Notes under the pieces: model-generated | Told to the model about the DNA's origin: nothing | The model's database searches: none | Seen by the model: the letters and a program-made list of their open reading frames with translations, nothing else | Assembly: GCA_907163375.1 (NCBI GenBank) | Contig: CAJQUW010001708.1 | Span: 1 to 64,000 of the forward strand | Length of the DNA stretch: 64,000 nucleotides | Direction: 5' to 3' | Source: Prostheceraeus crozeri | Taxonomy: Eukaryota > Platyhelminthes > Polycladida > Euryleptidae | Program-made: the position numbers and the translations under genes | Shown here: piece by piece, positions 55,301 to 64,000 of the stretch | Position numbering within the stretch: the stretch's first letter is position 1 | Layout of the letters: every line of letters begins with the position of its first letter

Positions 55301-56620
55301 CATCTTTCCATTAAGAATTTCAATAGAATATTTTACATCTTCTAGCAATAAACCATAAGCCATCAATGAAGTTGTGGAATCTTTTTTTTCAATATTAATT
55401 GTTACATCACAACCAGTCTTGATAATATCTTCAGATTGTGCACTTAAATCGAAACAGAAAACAGGATATAAATGTCTCCAATCTCCAGGAGTTAATTGTG
55501 GTTCAACTCCAAATTCTATACAAAGATTTCGATAAGAATCATATCCTTCCATAAATTGATTATTGGTATCATCGAATCTTAATGGATCAATTGGATATCG
55601 GGTTTGATTTAATGAAACTTGTAAACTTCGAATTGTATTAATATGGAAGAGATTATTGTTCTTATCAAAACTTGGAGAATTGTTTCTTTGAAAAGTTAGT
55701 AAGAAATATCTTGGTGTATTCGCAGTTCTAGTAAAATGCCAGTTAAATCTTTGTTCGGAAAAAGTTACTGAACTAGCAGTACGCTTTAGAAAATTTACTG
55801 GAATTGGTTTGTTAGTATTTAATCTTTTTGCAATAGCTGTTTCAATCTCTAAACTAGGAGTAATATGCTTAATCCACCATTCAAGTCTATCAATTTTTAA
55901 ATATGCTTTTTTTCCAGTCTTACCAAAAAAGATTAATTCATTATTTGCTGTACGATGAATTATTAATTTAAATTTTAATTGATATGATATTTTATCATAA
56001 TCTAAATATCCGAATAATGGAGACAATGACCAATTTACTGTCTGTTTACTTTTCTTGTTAAATTCACGTCTTTCTTTATATGCATCATTATTTGTTTTAT
56101 TTAGATATTTTGCAATATTTTCTACATCTTTCGCAATTCCTGCTGCATCTGTTCCAGCGTGAGTTGAATCATCAACAATTATACCATCATTAGTATCAGG
56201 AAACCAACCTTCGATTTCATACTTTTTATTATTTTCACCAATTGTTACAAATCTAAGCATTGTATCAATTACACCTGGAGAATCACTTATTGTTTCTATA
56301 TTTTGAGTTGCAACATCTAAACGCATTTGTGTAAATAATTTTGGAAAAAAATTATTCTCTAGTGCAATATTATCGGTATCTGGTAATGGTGTTGTAAAAT
56401 TGGCATCACTATACAAAGAATATTCACAGTGTAAAAATTAATCAGGTAGATATATATAACTCTGCTGATTATGAACTTCAAAAATTAAATCACCTCCAGT
56501 ATTTACTCTACTGGAAGATCCGGGATTCATAGCAATTCTTATATAGTCATTCTTTTTTTGATTGCAACTGACGAACGGAGGATCGTCTAATCTAAATTTA
56601 TTTTCGATAAGCGAAGACAT
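55286..56620 (-). pseudogene. Major capsid protein (double jelly-roll), region broken
   Basis: The region shows the hexon-like pattern of Polinton/adintovirus capsids: an N-terminal beta-rich stretch (NTGGDLIFEVHNQQSYIYLP), YSDANFTTPLP, a long set of beta strands (YQLKFKLIIHRTANNELIFF, RLEWWIKHITPSLE), TPRYFLLTFQRNNS, and SLQVSLNQTRYPI near the start of the second half. The double jelly-roll protein builds the icosahedral shell. Length of the main frame (376 codons) plus the N-terminal part is near the family's usual size. About one break is present. Confidence 0.8.
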
Positions 56621-56773
56621 TTTTATAAAAAATAATTTGACTTTTTGCTTTTCTCACACACAGAAAAAATTCTGCTAAAATAATTTTACTTAAATAATTT
56701 TACTAAAAAAATTTTGCTAAGAAAATTTTGCTAAAAAAATTTTACTAAAAAAATTTTACTAAAAAACATAATT

Positions 56774-57289
56774 TTAGAATTTTGCTAGACCAGCTCCGCT
56801 ACAGCTTTGCTGGTTAAACCGAAGGTTGCTGCTTATTTCTTCAATTGAACGTTTTATGGCTACGCCTGATTTCTTCTTATGTTTATTATCAGACGGAGCT
56901 CCGCTCCTCAAGGTTTCCCCAACAGCAATGTTAGCAATTTTATTTTTTGTTTCCTCTGAAAGTTTTTTTAAATTTTTTAGTTCTTCGGAATCATTCCTAA
57001 GTTTACGAATAGCTTCTAGTTGTTTTAATTCGTTTTGAGACTTGACAGCATTTGATATTGCACTAGCTGTACTACCTATAGCAGCTGCTCCTTTTGCAGC
57101 AGATGTAATCAAATCTTTATTATTTTTAATTAAGTTAACGATACTTCCAATACCAGAGAAGATCCCAGCTCCTTCCGTGTGAACTGTTTCTCTATTATCA
57201 TAATGATAAACAGGATTCATACGTGGTTCATGAGCAATTCTTTGATTTGAAGCAAATTGTTTAAGATTGTGTTTATAAATTATAGGCAT
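56774..57289 (-). CDS. Small virion protein with amphipathic membrane segment (pVI-like)
   Basis: A 171-residue frame. Near residue 40, EGAGIFSGIGSIVNLIKNNK and the following Ala/Gly-rich AAKGAAAIGSTASAISNAVK form an amphipathic membrane-lytic-looking helix pair; then an E/K-rich helix and a basic HKKKSGVAIKR stretch. Adenovirus pVI and adintovirus small virion proteins have this layout. A GC-rich hairpin (CCAGC...GCTGG, about 56790-56811) falls within its last codons. Confidence 0.6.
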   Translation of the reverse strand: MPIIYKHNLKQFASNQRIAHEPRMNPVYHYDNRETVHTEGAGIFSGIGSIVNLIKNNKDLITSAAKGAAAIGSTASAISNAVKSQNELKQLEAIRKLRNDSEELKNLKKLSEETKNKIANIAVGETLRSGAPSDNKHKKKSGVAIKRSIEEISSNLRFNQQSCSGAGLAKF

Positions 57290-57342
57290 TTTTTAGGATT
57301 AAATTTGACTTTTGGGAAAAAATATTTACGTTAATATTTACG

Positions 57343-58230
57343 CTAAGATTTACGTTTGTGAATGGACAACAACTTCGAGATAACTTTATTAATTGATTGT
57401 TGCACTTTATCTATTGCGTCAAGTAGCGTGTGATGTACTTTAATTTCTTTTCTATTAACTTGCATTTTCTGCTGATTAATCTTCAATGCCGTTTTAAGAG
57501 CATTTAACTTAATTTTAAGAACATCTAATTGTCTTTTAACAGAATCTAACTGTTCTTTATTTTCTTTAGAGTATTCTTGTAAATTTTTCTTTAATTCATT
57601 TTCTAAATTGATTTTAAGAGTTTTCATTTTATCAACTCTTTGATTAAGTGAGTTTACTTCATTTATTATTCTATTCATCTTTTTCATTTGTTGAGTAATT
57701 TTAGAACTCAATTCATCAACACTTTTTTGGAATGTAGTTTGTAACTGCTTTAAATTTTTTTTAATTCTTTCAGGTAGTTTTTCTATTTCATCTTCTAATT
57801 GTTCTTTTAACATTTTTATCTGATGTTTATTTTTAATTACAGCAGATTTTAAATTTAAAGAAAGTAATATTAAAATTTTTGATTGTTCAGAAATCTTTTT
57901 AAAAAGTTTTCCTATATCTGCTTCTAGCTCTCTATCCTTTTTATCAAGTTTTAATAGTTTTTCGTTTAATGATTTGTCATTAAGTTTTAGCAACTTTAAT
58001 TCATTCATCAGTGGAACCAAAACATCGTTTATATATTTCTCTTTTAAGTCATTGATTTGTGTATCAACATATTGTTTATTTGTTAACTCTGTATTTTGTT
58101 GCGGAAGAAAAGAAAGATGCAATGGACCAGATAAAACGTCTCCAGTTTTCATGATATAATTTTCTATCTCTATTTCTAATTCACGATTATTCGGGATATA
58201 TGCACCTCCACCAACATTTGGTAACATCAA
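57343..58230 (-). CDS. Fibre-like coiled-coil virion protein
   Basis: A 295-residue frame. Residues about 27-63 read MKTGDVLSGPLHLSFLPQQN then TELTNKQYVDTQI, a tail-fibre-type motif (M-x-G-D-x-x-S-G-P-L...N-K-x-Y-V-D) seen at the N-terminus of phage and adintovirus-like fibre proteins. The rest is a continuous heptad-rich, K/E/L-rich coiled coil to the basic end IHKRKS. Probably a trimeric spike or fibre. It is the last gene of the minus-strand structural block; the next gene is divergent. Confidence 0.65.
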   Translation of the reverse strand: MMLPNVGGGAYIPNNRELEIEIENYIMKTGDVLSGPLHLSFLPQQNTELTNKQYVDTQINDLKEKYINDVLVPLMNELKLLKLNDKSLNEKLLKLDKKDRELEADIGKLFKKISEQSKILILLSLNLKSAVIKNKHQIKMLKEQLEDEIEKLPERIKKNLKQLQTTFQKSVDELSSKITQQMKKMNRIINEVNSLNQRVDKMKTLKINLENELKKNLQEYSKENKEQLDSVKRQLDVLKIKLNALKTALKINQQKMQVNRKEIKVHHTLLDAIDKVQQSINKVISKLLSIHKRKS

Positions 58231-58401
58231 TTTTTAACAATAAAAAAATAAAATTTTTTCTAATAAAAAAAAAATGGAAACCCCAAATTTAAAAAAATTC
58301 CCGCATCATCCTGTTCTTCTTATTCGACGAGATCAACGGGATTTGAAAATAAATGTTTTGATAATAATAATAATAATAATCCATGTATAGATGTTAATCT
58401 T
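58231..58401. promoter_or_regulatory. Divergent intergenic region
   Basis: About 170 bp, very AT-rich, between the minus-strand structural genes and the plus-strand genes. It includes a run of AAT/ATA triplets at 58360-58380. It is the natural place for two outward promoters, but no defined motif is seen. Confidence 0.4.
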
Positions 58402-58908
58402 TTGTTTGAATTACAAGCCGAAATATTTAGAGAACAGACTAAAGGTTTACCTTCTATAGAAACTAATTATTGTTTATTTCCGGGGGATCCATTTATTAAA
58501 TTTATGGATATTGTTAGTAAATATAATGATGTAGCTTATGTGGAATTAAATAAAGAAAATATGGTTATAATAGGTCATAATAATGTTTATGGATTTATTA
58601 GAGCAGTGTTACCAATTAGTAATACTGATTGGATAGAAACTAAAATTATTAATTATATCAATATTAAAGAATTAGTTAAAAAATTAAAATCTTTTTCGAA
58701 AGAAAAAATTAGATTATTTGTTGACGATCAAAATCAATATAACATTCACATAGAGAGTAAAAAACATAATGAAGAATTATTATGTCAAGTTTATTATAGA
58801 GACACAATTTATAAACAAGAAACATTAGAAATGCCGCAAAGATATGATGATGATACTTATATAGGATTATATTCAAACTTAAATATTAATTTGTTAAATC
58901 TTATATAA
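58402..58908 (+). CDS. Unknown Polinton-encoded protein, 168 residues
   Basis: The frame begins MFELQAEIFREQTKGLPSIE and has alternating hydrophobic strands (YNDVAYVELNKENMVIIGHN). No recognised domain. First + strand gene right of the divergent region. The true start may lie upstream. Confidence 0.5.
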   Translation: MFELQAEIFREQTKGLPSIETNYCLFPGDPFIKFMDIVSKYNDVAYVELNKENMVIIGHNNVYGFIRAVLPISNTDWIETKIINYINIKELVKKLKSFSKEKIRLFVDDQNQYNIHIESKKHNEELLCQVYYRDTIYKQETLEMPQRYDDDTYIGLYSNLNINLLNLI

Positions 58909-58937
58909 ATGGTTTAGCTCAACAAGAGAAAATTTAT

Positions 58938-59627
58938 ATGTGGACTACACCTTATACTATTAACAATGACCATAATCATAATCATAATAAACGAACTGAA
59001 GGTTCTAGGGCTTTGCCCGATCTTAAAGAATCTTATGATAATAATGATGATTCTGTAACATCTGAAAAAGGTGTAAATGGTAAAAAAGATTACAAAAATA
59101 TTAGTAATTATAAAAATTTAAGTGAAGAAAAATTTATATCTCATACTGATGTAACTGATATTAATACTACATATAATCAAAATTTATCTAAATTTCATTT
59201 TCTTACAATTGAAAATAATAATGATGGTATAGTTGAAGATACTGTTAGACAACTATGTGTCGGGTCTACAAAATTTAAATTAGGATTTACATCTAATCAA
59301 TTTAAAATTTTATCATCTTTAATAAAAACTAAAAGTGATTCAGATTATGGTGGTGTTATTAAATTTTCCAAAAGAGATCAAAGACCAATATTTTTCTCTA
59401 TTATATTATTATCAGATAAAAGATGTAATTTAGAATTAGATATTCCAATAAGAGAATGGTATCCTATCAGGGAATGGCATCCTATACCAAAAAGTGTAAT
59501 TTATGATGTTGAAGAAACAATTTATGATGATGATGAAGAATCAATTGATGATGATGATGAAGAATCAATAGTTAGTGAAAATAAATTTAAATTATCTTTT
59601 GATAAAACATTATATGATGAAACTTAA
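58938..59627 (+). CDS. Unknown protein with Asn/His-rich start and acidic tail
   Basis: A 229-residue frame. It starts MWTTPYTINNDHNHNHNKRT, includes a peptide RTEGSRALPD encoded by a GC-rich repeat (58992-59020), a more structured middle (FKLGFTSNQFKILSSLIKTK) and an acidic tandem (YDDDEESIDDDDEESIVSE). No domain recognised. The middle might belong to a DNA-binding or clamp-like fold, but I cannot support it. Confidence 0.45.
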   Translation: MWTTPYTINNDHNHNHNKRTEGSRALPDLKESYDNNDDSVTSEKGVNGKKDYKNISNYKNLSEEKFISHTDVTDINTTYNQNLSKFHFLTIENNNDGIVEDTVRQLCVGSTKFKLGFTSNQFKILSSLIKTKSDSDYGGVIKFSKRDQRPIFFSIILLSDKRCNLELDIPIREWYPIREWHPIPKSVIYDVEETIYDDDEESIDDDDEESIVSENKFKLSFDKTLYDET

Positions 59628-59770
59628 TATGATAAAACTTAATTTGATAAAGAAAAAAAATAACTAAAGAACGTGAAATATATAATAATATAAAATAACA
59701 CTCAAGTCCTAGATATTAGAATGTTTATATCTAAAATTAAAACACAAATTTTTTCTTTAAAAAATAAAAA

Positions 59771-59968
59771 ATGGAAAATACCAAGTTTTATTGTGTCTTA
59801 TGTAAAAAAAAGTTGCAAACAAAAAGAAGTTATCAATCTCATTTAAATAGTAAATTGCATTTACAAAATGTAGATCGAGTTGATGAAGGAAATATATTAA
59901 AATTAAATAGTTATAAAAACTATCTAGAAACATTGCCTACTGATATAAAAGTTAAAAAAAATGTTTGA
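59771..59968 (+). CDS. Small C2H2 zinc-finger protein
   Basis: 65 residues; FYCVLCKKKLQTKRSYQSHL then NSKLHL gives C-x2-C-x12-H-x5-H, the U1/matrin-type C2H2 finger that binds nucleic acid. The stop overlaps the start of the next frame (59961), suggesting a compact viral-style gene order. Confidence 0.6.
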   Translation: MENTKFYCVLCKKKLQTKRSYQSHLNSKLHLQNVDRVDEGNILKLNSYKNYLETLPTDIKVKKNV

Positions 59969-60188
59969 TGATTATTCACATTCGGAATATAAAAAAGTTT
60001 TTAATAGTGAAGATGAGACCCTACCAGATGGAAGATATTTATTTAGCGATACTGATGAATTTGATGAAGCTGAACGAACAGATGAAGCGGTAAGAGATAT
60101 AAAATATTTATTTAATGAATCGGTTGAACATAATGAAACCGATGAAACTTTTTATAATGTATATAAAAAACTTTTTCAAAATATTTAA
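59961..60188 (+). CDS. Small acidic protein of unknown role
   Basis: 75 codons, rich in Asp/Glu (DTDEFDEAERTDEAVRD) with two related segments (GRYLFSDTDEF and IKYLFNESVEH). It overlaps the polymerase region in another frame. It may be an N-terminal part of a larger protein or a chance frame. Confidence 0.3.
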   Translation: MFDDYSHSEYKKVFNSEDETLPDGRYLFSDTDEFDEAERTDEAVRDIKYLFNESVEHNETDETFYNVYKKLFQNI

Positions 60189-63100
60189 GAAATCTTACAA
60201 ATGTTATATGAATGTAGAAGTACTTTATACAAAAAATGGACCTGATGGAATTCCTGAAGAAATAATACAAGGACATTTTACAAATTCACAAGAAATTCAT
60301 AATGTAAATGATATACAACCCATATTTGAATCGATGATACTTAAATTAGAAAATTGTATAATTGAAGCCCAGTTACGTGAATCTGGTTGGAGATTTGTTA
60401 AAATACTATCTAAGAAAATAGTAATTGATAAATATAAAAATAATACTGGTGGTAGTTATGTTCCTTTACCTTTCAGTTCACCACAAATAATCAACATAAA
60501 AAATGAAGATGATTATTGTTTTCTGTGGAGTATTATAGTACATTTACATCCTGCAGAATATCATAAAGAAAGACTAAGTCATTATAATAAAGAAGAATAC
60601 ATAAACGAATTTGATCTTTCTGATGGCTTAGATGAATTTCCATATGATTATACTAGGTTAAAAAAGTTTCATAAAAAGAATAAAAATTTAATAGAAGTAA
60701 ATGTTTTTGAATTAAATGTGAATTATGTTTCTATTGGTAAAATTACTCCAATTTACTCAGATTCAAAAAAATTTTATTTGAATAATAAAAATTTATGTCA
60801 ATCAGAAATAGTATATAATGATAGGGGAAATTACATGCATCATAATATTTTTTACCAAGGAAATATAATATGTACTGAAAAATTTGAAATTATAAAAACA
60901 CTATCACCAATAATGATTAGTCATAATAATTATAAAGGACGTAATTATAATTATGATTATGATACCGATTATTTATCTTTATCTTTAGAATATCAACAAA
61001 AATTACAAAATTTAAATGAAATTTTACAAAAATGTAAAACAGATTATCAACAACAAACGAAAATATTAGTACAAGAATATGGCCATAAATATCAAAATAA
61101 TATAGAAACGATTCAAAAATTAAATGAAGACAATAAAGAATTAAATAATGAAGAAAATGAAACCAATCAAAAAATAAATGAATGTTTAAAAAAATGTCTA
61201 CAACAATATAAAGAACAATATGATAAAGAATATAGTTATCAGTTACAAATATTAAATCAAAATTTTCATCGAAATACATTTAATCTTACAAAAGAAATTG
61301 ATGAAACACATGAAATATATCAAGATAAATTTGAAAAACTAGAACAGACAAAACAGCCAGCACAAGCGAATATATTATATTATCAGGGTCATTTTATATT
61401 GTGTAAAGATGTTTCTATATTTACAAAAACTTCAGATAATACAAATTTTCCTTGTCTTCAATGTATGACAAGTTTTAGAACTAAAGAAGAAATGAATAGA
61501 CATTTGGAGAATTGTCAACAAAATGAAGCAGTTGAAAATACTTTTCCTAAAGATGATTATTTAATATATAATAGACATTATTTGAAAAATAAAGTACCCC
61601 TTACTATTTATTGTGATTTCGAAGCATATAATGTTAATATGACACAAAATCGAACGGAAAGTTCCAGGGCTTCACCCGATTCTGAAAATGGTACGGGCCA
61701 AGTCCTAGAACCTTCGGTTTTTAATTATGAAAAAAGTGCAGCTGAACCAAGTAAAGAAAAATATTTATTTGAACAAAAACCATTATGTTGGGGAATGTAC
61801 ATTCATTCAAATTATCCTGAATTATTTAAATCAGAATATTATCAATACTATGGTGAAGATAGTTCAGAAAAGTTTACAAAGAAAGTAGAAGAATTACAAA
61901 ATTATTTTTCGCAATTGCTTGAAACAAATATTCCAATGATGCCATTAACAGAAAAAGAAAAATTAAATTTTATTAATGAAACAAATTGTTATTACTGTGG
62001 AAAAGAATTTACAAAAAATTATAAAAATGGCAGAGGTAGATATCTTGATAAGGTAAAAGATCATGATCATCTAAATGGATTATATAGAGGTGCAGCACAT
62101 AATTCTTGTAATCTTAATGCTAATAAATTTAAATATAACTTTGTTCCTCTATATTTCTATAATGGTTCTAAATATGATTTCCATCTAGTAATGAAAGATT
62201 TATTTTCATCTGAAAAATTACAACAACAACAAATAAATGTACTATGTAAAACAGAAGAAGAATATTTTTCAATGCAATTAGGTTGCATTAGAATTTTAGA
62301 TGCATTTAGATTTTTTACTCCTTATTGATTAGATGTTATGGGAAAAACTTTGAAATCTGAACAATGTAAAATATTAAATAAATATAATTTAAAACCTTTA
62401 AAAGGAATATTTCCGTATGAGTATATAGCCTGCGGCTCACAGTCGAAGACTGATATAACTGGAGATAAAACCTGTGGTTCACAGTCGAAGACTGATTTTA
62501 ATTCTGTGAATAAAATTATGGAAGAAAAACAACTTCCTCCAATAAATAAATTTAAATCAACATTAAAACAATCACAATTATCTAAAGAAGACTATGCAGA
62601 AGCTGAAAAAAATTGGAGAGAGTTAAATTGTAAAACAATGTATGATTATACAATGAAATATCTTCAGATAGATGTATTAATACTAGCTGATCTTTTCGAA
62701 AACTTTCGTGATATGTGTTTAGAATATTACGGAATAGATCCATGTTATTGTTATTCTACACCAGGTTTAACATGGCTAGCAGGATTAAAACATACTGGTG
62801 TTAAACTTAAAAATTATAAAGAAAATACATATGATAAATTATTATTTTTTGAATCTGGAATTAGAGGCGGTGTATCATCTGTTTTAGGTAATAGATATGT
62901 TAAATGTTATAATAAGAAAGTAAATCCACAAGAATATGGAATAATGAAACCTTTATCTCCTGAAGAAAAAGAAAAAATATTAGAAATTTTTCGAACGAAA
63001 CGAGAAGGAGTAGAACGTGAAAATGCAATTGATGAAATCATGAGAGAAAACTATTTGTTATATTATGATTTTAATAGCTTATATTCCTCTTGCATGATAC

Positions 63101-64000
63101 AAGAATTACCAACAGGTGAGATGGAATGGTGTAATATTCTTGATTATCAAAAAACATATGATGGAAATTATATTCATGGTTATATATATGAAGTTGATTT
63201 AGTATATCCTGATGAAATAAAAGATAAAACAAAATATTTTCCTTTCTGTCCCGAAAACAAAATTCCTAATATAGAAGATTTTTCAGATTATCAAAAATCT
63301 TTAATTCCTAAAAAATACAGACCAACAAAAAAACTTATGTTAACACAAAGCAATAAAGGAAAGTATGTTGTTGAAGGAAGAATGCTAGATTGGTATTTAG
63401 ATCATGGAATGATTCTCACCAAAATACATCGAAAACTATTTTATCAAAAATCTAGGTGGTTAAAAAATTATATAGAGTTCAATATTGAAAAACGTAAAAT
63501 AGCTAAAAGAAATAAAGATGATTTTGGAAACGTGTTCTTCAAATTAATGAATAATGCATTTTATGGTAAGACTTTAGAAAATGTGCGTAATAGACAAAAT
63601 ATTGAAATAGTTTATGATAAAGATAGGTTTCAAAATTTAACAAGGAAACCTACATATAAAAGAACTACTAGATTTAGTGATGAACTATGTGCTGTACATT
63701 TACGTCGAATTAGCGTAAAACATGATAAGTTTAATTTCATTGGTTTCACTATATTAGAATTAGCTAAACTATTTATGTATAGATTTATATATGATTATTT
63801 AGCACCTGCATATGGCAAAAACTATAAATTACACTTTACAGATACCGATTCTGTTTTCTTAGAATTAACAATACCGTATAATTCTACACTTGATGAAGAA
63901 ATTAATAAAATAAAAGATATGATTCATCCTTCTGATTTATGTAAAGTAAAAGATTAATTAGAAGGAAATGAAGATTTCATAACAGAAGCTATATTTTTAA
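60115..64000 (+). pseudogene. Protein-primed family B DNA polymerase (PolB), broken, runs past the window
   Basis: N-terminal region: YCFLWSIIVHLHPAEYHKER (about 60515-60575), a mark of Polinton polymerases, then a long coiled-coil insert (about 60980-61350) and a C2-H2-like finger (FPCLQCMTSF...HLENC). The exonuclease follows: IYCDFEAYN (Exo I, about 61605), GSKYDFHLVMKDL (Exo II) and YLQIDVLILADLF (Exo III, about 62660). An HNH-like patch CYYCGKEF...KDHDHLNGLYRGAAH...CN lies at about 61987-62115. Polymerase motifs are YYDFNSLYSS (A, 63061), KLMNNAFYGKTLENV (B) and FTDTDSVFLEL (C, about 63835). It copies the element from a protein primer. About one break is seen. Confidence 0.85.

Larger units (their letters stand above)
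50827..64000. mobile_element. Polinton/adintovirus-like element (left part), broken, continues past window
   Basis: The hallmark set is present: adenovirus-type protease, retroviral-type integrase, double-jelly-roll capsid protein, small virion proteins and a protein-primed family B polymerase. The start is placed at AGTCCGTTCCAGGACACC because Polinton ends often begin AG and because a repeat array starts there; the preceding GGCAAA would be the 6-bp target copy, to be compared with the far end. Base composition is much more AT-rich than the host intron. Frames of integrase, capsid and polymerase are broken, about five breaks in the part seen; most others are open, so it is young. The packaging ATPase is not in the window. 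Confidence 0.9.

Noticed and set aside
60917-61279. 120-codon minus-strand frame rich in Phe/Tyr/Ile
   Set aside because: Antisense shadow of the polymerase coiled-coil region.
50827-64000. Packaging ATPase (FtsK/HerA type) expected in a Polinton
   Set aside because: No Walker A/B-bearing frame was found in the part of the element inside the window; it probably lies beyond 64000.

Overview
This is a window of a repeat-rich, AT-rich animal genome. Spliced exons of a xanthine dehydrogenase gene, eukaryotic DNA transposons (Tc1/mariner, Crypton, Kolobok, hAT-like ends), non-LTR retrotransposons and a Polinton-type element all point to a metazoan. The recurring AGGCCTA word and the transposon mix suggest a marine invertebrate, possibly a deuterostome, but the phylum cannot be fixed from sequence alone.

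Host gene. The one host gene I recognise is xanthine dehydrogenase (XDH) on the + strand. Four exons join in frame: 15349-15445, 15512-15746, 27074-27201 and 49744-49836. They encode both 2Fe-2S clusters and the start of the linker to the FAD domain. The first intron seen is 66 bp; the next two are about 11.3 kb and 22.5 kb and are filled with mobile elements. The first exon (N-terminus) and the rest of the enzyme are not found here.

Layout. 1-2.3 kb: nothing recognised. 2.5-8.6 kb: a non-LTR retrotransposon split by a Tc1 element (3157-6618), which itself carries a Crypton with a tyrosine recombinase (about 4366-6413); a 724-bp foldback element (6621-7344) abuts the Tc1. 8.6-15.3 kb: mostly unassigned, with a 202-bp TA-flanked MITE, the first copy of a 521-bp element with 8-bp target duplications, a piggyBac-like tail and a degenerate repeat field. 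15.3-27.2 kb: XDH exons; a Kolobok transposon (16332-18503) whose TTAA target is confirmed by the uninterrupted sister arm of a large inverted repeat (18.5-21.5 kb). 27.2-49.7 kb: a long XDH intron with more 521-bp family copies, half of the foldback element, tandem tRNA-bearing repeats, Tc1 remnants, two nearly identical IS630/Tc1-like transposase copies, a broken DDE-type transposase with an HGKG motif, and several foldbacks and direct repeats. 49.7-50.8 kb: XDH exon and unassigned sequence.

50.8-64 kb: the left part of a Polinton/adintovirus-like element, continuing past the window. It has a terminal repeat array, an adenovirus-type protease, an integrase with a fused phospholipase A2-like domain, a double-jelly-roll major capsid protein, small virion proteins, a fibre-like coiled-coil protein, several unknown proteins and a protein-primed family B DNA polymerase. 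Several frames are broken (about five breaks in the part seen), so it is treated as a fossil, though a rather young one. Structural genes lie on the - strand; replication-side genes and the protease lie on the + strand. Short GC-rich hairpins recur at gene ends and inside genes. If XDH continues past the window, this element sits in its next intron.
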